Of a stretch of 64,000 bases of DNA, positions 57,080 through 64,000 are shown piece after piece. The position numbers and the translations under genes are program-made. The notes under the pieces are model-generated. The model did no database searches. It had not been told where the DNA came from and saw only the letters and a list, made by a program, of their open reading frames with translations. Origin of the DNA: Botryosphaeria dothidea (Eukaryota; Ascomycota; Dothideomycetes; Botryosphaeriales; Botryosphaeriaceae); assembly GCA_011503125.2 (NCBI GenBank), contig WWBZ02000013.1, positions 124,001 through 188,000 of the forward strand, read 5' to 3'. The number at the start of each line of letters is the position of its first letter. The first letter of the stretch is position 1.

Positions 57080-57371
57080 TCACGTATGACTTAAGGCTTC
57101 CTTCGATGCTATTGATTTGTTTTTTGTTCCAAGCTATTCCATACATGGCCTTCTTCATATCTAGTCCCAGTATGACCTCGGCGTTACATGAACTGTCAGC
57201 AGCATCCAGTCGGATGCTCCAGACTCGTAGTACCCAACAGAGTTTGTAGCGTTAGAATGCAGATTTGACGAATTTACTTGTTTCTCTGTCAAAATTTCTA
57301 TACGTGTACATGATCGTTTCAGGCAGTTCCATCGGGGCCCAGATTCTTGCCCGAACGCCGGTTCACGAGGT
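57080..57371. other. Convergent 3' ends of SDR and Myb genes
   Basis: 292 bp of AT-rich sequence without a gene; presumed overlapping terminator region. Confidence 0.45.
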
Positions 57372-58570
57372 TTAGTGCTGCTGCCCACCCATGTCCAACG
57401 ACATGGAAACTTTGGTGTTGTCCTTTATCAAGATATCCAGCACCTTGTGCAGCGTATCGGGCCGCACATCGACCAACGTCAGCGTCGTCAACGATCGTCT
57501 TCCCTGCTGCTGCTCATCGCCTTCGTCGACGCCCCACGATGCCGGCGTGTCCCGCGAACGGTCGCTGCCCGCACTCAACGACGACGCCGTCCCGCGCGCC
57601 TGATGCGGCGGCAGGAGGGCCGGATCGAGATTGTGCAGGCTGCCGGTGTCCAAATCGGAGACGTCGAAGTCGAAATCGTAACACGGCGTGGTACATGCCT
57701 GGGTCGTACTGGTCCGGGGGCTGCTGCTTGTGTCTACTGCTGCTGTGGTCGGCGCTGCTCTGTCCTCGTTGTTGTTGACTTCTTTCCGTTCGCGACTGAG
57801 CGCGCAATGTCTGCAAGTCTAGTAGTGAGCCATCTACTCCTCCGCAGGGCGGTGATTGATCAATGCCCGGGCCACATTAAAACGGCACTCACCTGTTCTT
57901 CACGTCCGTCACGGAGCGCCCTAGGAAATGCTGCTCGGTGATGGTCTTCCACTTGCGTCCATGCACGCCCACCGACGTCAGGAGCAGCTCGTCTTCGTCC
58001 GGCGTCCAGGGTGCGTGCGTGAGGCTGGGGTCGAGGGAGTGCTGCCAGCGCTTGGCGCACTGGTCCGCGTGTCGGGTGCCGACGACAACTGCTACTTCTG
58101 TCCACCTGTGTCCCGCAAGCGAACAGCACTTTATCAGCCACATTGCTCTTGTTCCTCACTCAGATCACACTTTGCTCTGCCGACGACCTGGTGTCTTGGA
58201 AAAAAGAAAAATACGAACCGTTGCCCGTACGTCTCAATGCCCCGCCGCAATCGCTCATCCTCGTCCGCCGTCCAAACACCCTTGTTGACGTCCTTGCACA
58301 CTTTCAACCAGCGTTTGCGACAGTCCTTGTTGGTTCGGCCGGGGAGCTTGGTAGCGATCAAGCTCCAGCTGTTTTGAACGCCTTCTTGGACAACTGTTTC
58401 TGGCCAAAAACAGAGGGAAGACATCGTCAGTTTCTCTCTCTGACGTGCATGGAGTGATGGGTAGCGATGTGGTGTGGTGACGTACGGAGCCGTTCCGCCT
58501 CGCTAATGAGTATCTCGTCTTCCTTCGGCGTCCAGAATCTCCTTACTCGGGCCGGGTCCTGTGCGCTCAT
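57372..58570 (-). CDS. Three-repeat Myb-like DNA-binding protein (303 aa, 4 exons)
   Basis: Exons 58570-58486, 58393-58219, 58105-57893, 57810-57372, all keeping frame. Three Myb/SANT repeats: R1 about residues 12-60 (F-W-T-P-K-E-D-E ... W-S-L-I-A ... K-D-C-R-K-R-W), R2 about 67-108 ([10 protein letters not shown] ... D-Q-C-A-K-R-W), R3 about 118-166 ([10 protein letters not shown] ... W-K-T-I-T ... V-K-N-R). A Thr/Ser/Gln-rich C-terminal half contains [10 protein letters not shown]. In each intact repeat the third helix ends in the K-R-W or K-N-R pattern of Myb DNA contacts. It is expected in the nucleus. It is next to the SDR gene and about 2 kb from the synthase gene, hence a candidate pathway regulator; it could also be an unlinked general factor. 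Confidence 0.88.
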
Positions 58571-60527
58571 GCTTTCCCTGTTTGTTCAAGGCCGCTGTGA
58601 AGTCGGTCTGCTTTCCGAATGTCTTTTCGATAGCTTAACTTCCTATTACGTGTAGGGGGGGGGGGAAGTGGAGGGCTTTGTGATGATGACTTTCTCCAGA
58701 AAAAGGTGCGCTTCAGGCAGGAGATTTACAGTGCGTGTGCAAAGAACCGGGGACGATCGCCAAGGCTTGAAGATGCCTTTACCGAATGAACCGCGCCAGG
58801 GCCGTCGTCCCCAAAAATAGAGCCGTTTGACGCGCGTTATTCCCAGGTATTCTTTTCCGCTTGATAATGTACGCGCCGCAAGGGAGCAGCGGGAATGCAC
58901 ACAAGTCCCCGCTATGCTCAGTTGCCCGTCAGCACATACCGCTATTCGCTGCAATGATTGCCCGTTCCAAAGACCAAACGCGTGTCCCACAATTCGACTA
59001 GTCGAGTGCGGGCTGAGCCAGGGAAGCCCTGCGTATACGGCGGGCCGACGTCCGGAAAAGTCCTGGGCTGAGACAACTTAGCCCGTTTCCGGCTGCGGCG
59101 AGGACCCAAAATGGCAGAGAGAGGCCAAAGGTCCCATCGCGGGGACATGTACTGGGAAGTGGCTGAGTTCGATGCCGCTTGGTAGTGAGTGTTACTAGGG
59201 TGTAAGTTGGAACGCACGGCCCGGGGTGATGCTCCACTAGCGGCCGTCTTGGGAAGCTTAGCGAAAAGGCTTCGCAGCGTGCTCCGCATCCCTGTTAGCC
59301 CGCAAAGGAGTGCATGTCATGTACATGGGTCAGTGGTGGGGATCCCGGTTCAGCTCCAGGCACCAGAGGTCTGATTTGCTCTAGCCGTCCGGAAATGAAG
59401 TATCATGCTCATCCAGTTACCATCGCTGCGGTACTGTGCCAGCTCAGCAGTTGTGCTTACGTGTTACCGTTTCCTCTTTCAGGAAAAAAGGCATCGAACG
59501 ATTCGAGGCTCTGCCACCCGGGCGGAAGGATCTGTCTGAAGGATTGTGCAGTAACCGCATTGCGTACTGCAATGGGGGCTGCCTGAGCCTGTTTATCCAA
59601 ACGCTGCTAGTGGTTGATCGCTTTGGATGAGACCATCCGCCCCCACTCCCCGCTGCGGAGAGCAGCACGGCGTTGGGGGCGAAGATAGTGATACGAGGGA
59701 CCCGAGTCGCACCAAACAAGCACTGCGGAGTGGTCCTAGACGACGCCCGGGGGGGGGGGGGGGGAAAGTAAAGCTTAGTGCGTGGATGGGCTGGGATCTA
59801 ACTCTCGAGATGATCTTAGCCCACTGCGACGATGTTCTTAGATCAATTTTGCGGGTTCCAAGCGGCCTTGCACCAACCGCACCCGCGTGCGACTAATGAA
59901 GCCGTCCATCCTCCACCGTCTCGCTTGATTAAACCGAGCTCCAACTTCCACGAGAGTGCCCAATGACAGCGTTGGAAATCTGGTGCTGTGTAAAAGAGAG
60001 ACGATGGATTAGGCTGTTGTTGTACCAGCCGCACCGTCGACCGCTACCTGCTACACCAGCGGCAGCTGACTGTACCAGGCCTGTTCAGCCTCATGACCGG
60101 ACCAGAGCGCAGGGATCTCCTGTAAGCGCTGAGGATGTCAAGCGCAGGCGAGATGCAATCAGACTTGATTATGCCGCATGATTTCCGTCCACATGCCAAG
60201 CTAGCCAGTAGACTCGTGCACGCACACATACGGTATGGGAGACAATTTGCTAACGGATCTGATGGTAAAGTAGAAAACGAGACTGTCTCAAATGCAGCAA
60301 ACAATCAAAATCAAACATCAAAAAACCGATCTCTATCAAGATCTGATCAACGACTTGGAACAAACAGAACGAAGGAACTGCGCCAAGCAACCCAAGCAAA
60401 GCCTAAGATCAATACCGAGAGAAACCAAGGTGAACCATGAAACCTCGCATCAGCAAAGGAATATTTCGTACTTCAGTGCCGTGTAAAAATTGATAGAAAA
60501 TTCTAGCGAATATCGCCCAGCTTAGCT
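58571..60527. other. 2-kb region between Myb and synthase genes, no gene supported
   Basis: Upstream of the Myb gene and beyond the 3' end of the synthase gene. Short frames at 58646-59290 and 60044-60440 lack motifs and codon order. Two homopolymer tracts occur: 11 G at 58655-58665 and 16 G at 59749-59764. I cannot exclude a short unrecognised gene or non-coding RNA. Confidence 0.45.
59749..59764 (+). repeat. 16-bp poly-G tract
   Basis: An uninterrupted G run in intergenic DNA, comparable to the poly-C tract in the SDR intron and the 11-G run at 58655-58665. Confidence 0.9.
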
Positions 60528-63500
60528 TCAGCTTTTCTTCAACTGTTCAGCGAGCCAATCGTAGCATCTGTCAATTTCCGTGAAGCACTTGTTCGAGAAG
60601 GTGTCAAAAAGATGCTCTACGCCGGGAAGGACCTCGATATGGCTGTCCACGCCCCTCTCCTTCAGCGCATCCACGACCTTCTGGCTATGCTGCCATGGGA
60701 TCAAGTCGTCAGCCGTGCCATGTATGAGGCAGGTCGGCGTGTGGTAGTTGCCGCGCACGATCTGTGAGTAAGGCGAAATGGATGCAATCTGCTCGCGAGA
60801 AGGTGCGGGAAGATCGTAGTAGTTGGTGGGAGAGAACGACGAAGAGGAGACTTGACTCTTAGCAGGAAGACCGTTGAGCAGCAGCGGAAGAGTCTGCGCG
60901 CGCCAATTCATGTGGAGCACGAAGCGCCAGCGCGGATCGTCCAATGACATCAGCATGCTGGGGACGTTCTTGTTGGTGGCAGGATAATAGCTTGCGAGCT
61001 TATGGAGCTGTCAGTAGAGCCCTTCTCGATGCTCTTTTGAAAATTCACTCACTGGTTTTTCCTGCACTCCTTCGAGCAAATCATACGGATCCATCGGTCC
61101 GTGGACAGCCGCTTCCGGATAAATCGGCTTCTGCCACCACTCAGACTCGTAGTCGGTCGGGCAGTAGAACGCCAAAATAGCCTCTGGTGGCCTGATTCCC
61201 CTTAGGCGGCTTGTGAATGCAGAAGTCATTGCAAGGTGGCCGCCAGTCGACCATCCCACAACAGCAACCCGTTCCGGGTCAATGCGTAATCCCGGGCGCT
61301 GGGCCGCTAGGATTGGCAGACATGGCAGCTCTTCGCGTGCCCAACGCAAGGCATCGCAGACGTCGGTCATGGGCCCATCGCGTATATTGACTTCTGGGCA
61401 GAAGCGGTATTCGATGCTGACAGGCAGGAAACCGCGATCCAGGAGGAGCTGGACCTGGCGAGGGTTGACTTCTTTCCGGGTGAACATGACGTGGCCACCG
61501 CCGTGGACCATCAGAGCTGCAGCGGGGGAGAATCAGCAAGGAATCAGAGGAGGTTGTCGCCAAGGAGATCCAATATCATACCGACTGGGCGCTTCGTCGA
61601 CGCCGAGACTTGATCCGCACGCGGATAGTAAACGTCAGCCAGGAGCGGCACGCCATCGACGTTGCTCCATTGCACCGTGGCCACGGACGGCGGCGACTGT
61701 CCAGAGCGACCTCTACTGCGGCGCAGCGAGGCTCGACGGATGCGCAGCTCGTCGTTCTGTGGCTGATTGGCAAACGCCGTGATGATGCGCAAGGTCCGGG
61801 CCTCTTCGCTGGTGCCATCGGTCCAGGCCACATGGCCAAAGCCTGCGGCGCGTAGACTGCTATCCCAGAACCACTGGTCGGCCAGGACGTGCTTGCGGCC
61901 ATCCTCAAACAGCCACCAGCCGTCCAACAGGCCAAACACCAAATCGAACCAGAAGATATTCCGCGTGAATTCGACCAGTGACACGAAGCCGTCCGGCCTC
62001 AGAAGCTGTCGAATATTCGAGGTTGACCGCGTCAGGTTGCGCGTAGCGTGAATGCAGTTGGTCGACAGCACGACGTGATGTTTGCCCAACAGTTCTGCTG
62101 GCGGGGAACTCTCGATATCGATCACGGTGAAGTGCATGTTCGAGCGGCCAGCGAACTTCTTGCGTGCTGCGGCCACGAGAGCGCCGGACAAATCACTGAA
62201 AGTGTACGTGAACTCGACACCCTGTCGGGTGAGGTAGTCTACGACGTACTTGGTGGTGCCGCCGGTGCCGCCGCCGAGTTCGAGGATGTGGAGCGGCTCG
62301 CCCGCACTGCCAGCCTTGAGAAGAAATTCGCCGAGCAATTTGGTGATGGCTTCGTACATGGGCCCGTTGGTGTACACGTCCTCGAGTAGATCTTTGTTCT
62401 TGCGATCCGCAAATAAGAGCTTCAGCGGATCCGCAGCACCGGTCAAACAGTCGGCCAGCCGCGATCCGGTGATGTCCAGAAGGCGGTGCTCGGCTGCGTG
62501 CTGAGGAAACTTGCGCACAATACGCTGGAAGATTGAAGATGCTGGCTCGTGGTCGACAGGCTTCTCCGTGCGTCGTACATCCACACCGTCCGAGTACACC
62601 AGGCCACTGTCTTCAGCGATAATGTAGAGCTGCTTGATCAGCGGCTCGTGACGCGCCAGGCCCTTGATACGCGGAACAAGAGCATCGGCGGATAGAGCAT
62701 CAAGGGAGCAACCCAGCTGTGTAAAGGCTTCGACAGTGTAGGCCAGTGTCAGCCGTGCCTGCTCTGGATACACATCACGCCAGAAGTTAGCAAAGCCCGT
62801 CTGGGCAGTGTAGACGTCATAATCAAACCGCACGTCTTCGAAGGCTTGCTGAGGATTGTACTTGGGGCTCGTTGCGGGCATTGCCACCGGCGGAGAGGTC
62901 CGGGACATGCTCGCTGAGCGAAGTGCCAACGGCTTGGGCGTTGTGGGCGGCGGAGAGCGTCGACGTGGCTCAGGCTTTTTAACAACCACAGGCACCTCTT
63001 CGACTGACGTAACGGAGCTGGTGTCTGTCTCGGCCCCGCCTACGTCGCTGGAAGAGCCAACAGAGGAAGACGAGCTGGAATTCGACTCGCGGGAGCCGCC
63101 TTGGACGCGCTTGGCAAGGTAGTCGGAGAGCAGCTTCGGGGTTCCAAGATTTTGCCAGTCGACATTCGGAATTTCAATCTGAAAGGTGGATTCGACCTCG
63201 CTCTGGACTTCCATCACCATCAAGGAGTCAATGCCCAGGTCATCCAGCGTCGAATCTTCCTTGATCTCAGCGACGGCAACCTCGGAGACCTTGTTCAGCA
63301 GGACTTTGACCTCCTGCAGCACGTCACGCGTGGGGACGCTGAGCTTTCGGGTCTTTTTGGGCCGGATCGGCACAGCGCGTACGACGGGGCTTCGGAGAGG
63401 CGCCGAAAAGGTGATGGGGCTGCTGATGGGCGTGGGCTTGATCGGCAGTGCCGGGGGTGCTTTCGCCCTGTTCTGGAGCAGAAGCGGCGCCTTGGTGGTT

Positions 63501-64000
63501 GCAGGGCTCACCACGGTGCCACTATTGGCGCGGCCCAGGATTTTTGAGAGGCCTGCAATGGAGGTGCGCGTGAAGCGGGCACCAATGCCAATGAAAACGA
63601 GCTGCTTGGTCTCGGCATCGAATACGAAGACATCGTTGACGGCCTCCCTATCGTTGGACGGTGTGTAGCTCGAGTACACGCGCCACGAGTTCTTTCCTCC
63701 GGAGCTGCGGAATTGCGGGCTGGCATGGATGCTGTCGATCTTTGTGCAGACCATAACCTCGCCCTCGGCGCATTCGTTCAGGCTGTTCACGTGCAGACCA
63801 GCGACCTGGAAGAAGTTGTCAACCGCAAGAGGATTGGTGACCATGTCGTTGAGTGCCGGCAGGCTGTGCTGTGGCAAGCGCACTGTGCCCGCAACGTGAT
63901 GGTCCTTGGCGCAAACATTGCGGACACCCTTGTAGTAAGGCGCGTAGAGGACAACGCTGGAGAAGACGCGATAGATCATGGATCCCTTGAGCGCTTCTGC
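60528..64000 (-). CDS. Non-reducing polyketide synthase with C-methyltransferase and hydrolase release domain, 3' part only
   Basis: Visible exons: 64000-61582 (open to the window end), 61516-61053, 61007-60528. Order from the N-terminal side: end of the product-template domain (63990-63560, with V-D-N-F-F-Q-V-A-G holding the conserved Asp); acyl carrier protein (63320-63110, D-D-L-G-I-D-S-L-M, pantetheine Ser codon at 63224-63226); linker; C-methyltransferase (about 62870-61800, SAM loop L-E-L-G-G-G-T-G-G); alpha/beta-hydrolase (61680-60528) with oxyanion H-G-G-G-H, nucleophile V-G-W-S-T-G-G (Ser codon 61248-61250), Asp in G-T-A-D-D-L, and His in G-V-E-H-L-F. The starter, ketosynthase and acyltransferase domains lie outside. 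This layout (PT-ACP-CMeT-TE) is that of the methylorsellinic/dimethylorsellinic acid synthases such as AusA and MpaC, so the product should be a C-methylated aromatic acid. Confidence 0.93.

Noticed and set aside
60135..60440. 101-codon plus-strand ORF beyond the synthase stop
   Set aside because: Low-complexity Q/N/K-rich sequence without a start context or motif; more likely 3' flank.
1..64000. tRNA or rRNA genes
   Set aside because: No cloverleaf or rRNA signature was recognised; the only tRNA-like sequences are the 13-bp retroelement primer sites. A tRNAscan run would settle it.

Overview
The window is nuclear DNA of a filamentous ascomycete (Pezizomycotina; Dothideomycetes is a guess). 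The evidence is short spliceosomal introns of about 45-115 nt with GTRNGY donors, a HET-NACHT-ankyrin gene, a fungal polyketide gene cluster, and Ty1/copia plus Tad-like LINE retroelements full of TAG/TAA stops. Those stops sit where CAG, CAA or TGG codons are expected, which is the mark of repeat-induced point mutation (RIP).

Layout. 1-17.4 kb is a nest of dead retroelements. Three minus-strand copia elements (C, A, D) each keep the 5' LTR and primer-binding site. A plus-strand copia (B) is split by a complete LINE of family T (3104-8243, 17-bp target duplication). A second LINE family follows (11.7-16.8 kb, minus), with a solo LTR inside it, then a 5'-truncated family T fragment and another solo LTR. 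17.4-19.35 kb holds little beyond a small hypothetical ORF. 19353-26746 is one large gene that I model with three introns (2405 aa): HET, NACHT, 14 ankyrin repeats and a long uncharacterised C-terminal region. 27-41.3 kb is a second transposon block: a LINE 3' fragment, a copia 3' end with LTR, two more family T LINEs in minus orientation (28228-33367 with a 14-bp duplication; about 35419-40555), an LTR, and ORF1 of another LINE.

41.3-64 kb is GC-rich, gene-dense and intact. It contains a cell-surface protein gene and then what looks like a polyketide gene cluster: O-methyltransferase, secreted GMC oxidoreductase, a putative regulator, 2-oxoglutarate/Fe(II) dioxygenase, cytochrome P450, MFS exporter, short-chain dehydrogenase, three-repeat Myb protein, and the 3' part of a C-methylating non-reducing polyketide synthase with a hydrolase release domain, cut by the window end. 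Inference: the synthase makes a C-methylated aromatic acid that the oxidoreductases and methyltransferase tailor, MFS exports, and one or both regulator candidates control. Gene pairs are divergent (OMT/GMC, regulator/dioxygenase, P450/MFS), so they probably share promoters. A 149-bp solo copia LTR with a perfect target duplication lies inside the cluster.

Exon boundaries were derived by hand from splice consensus and frame continuity and have no transcript support.
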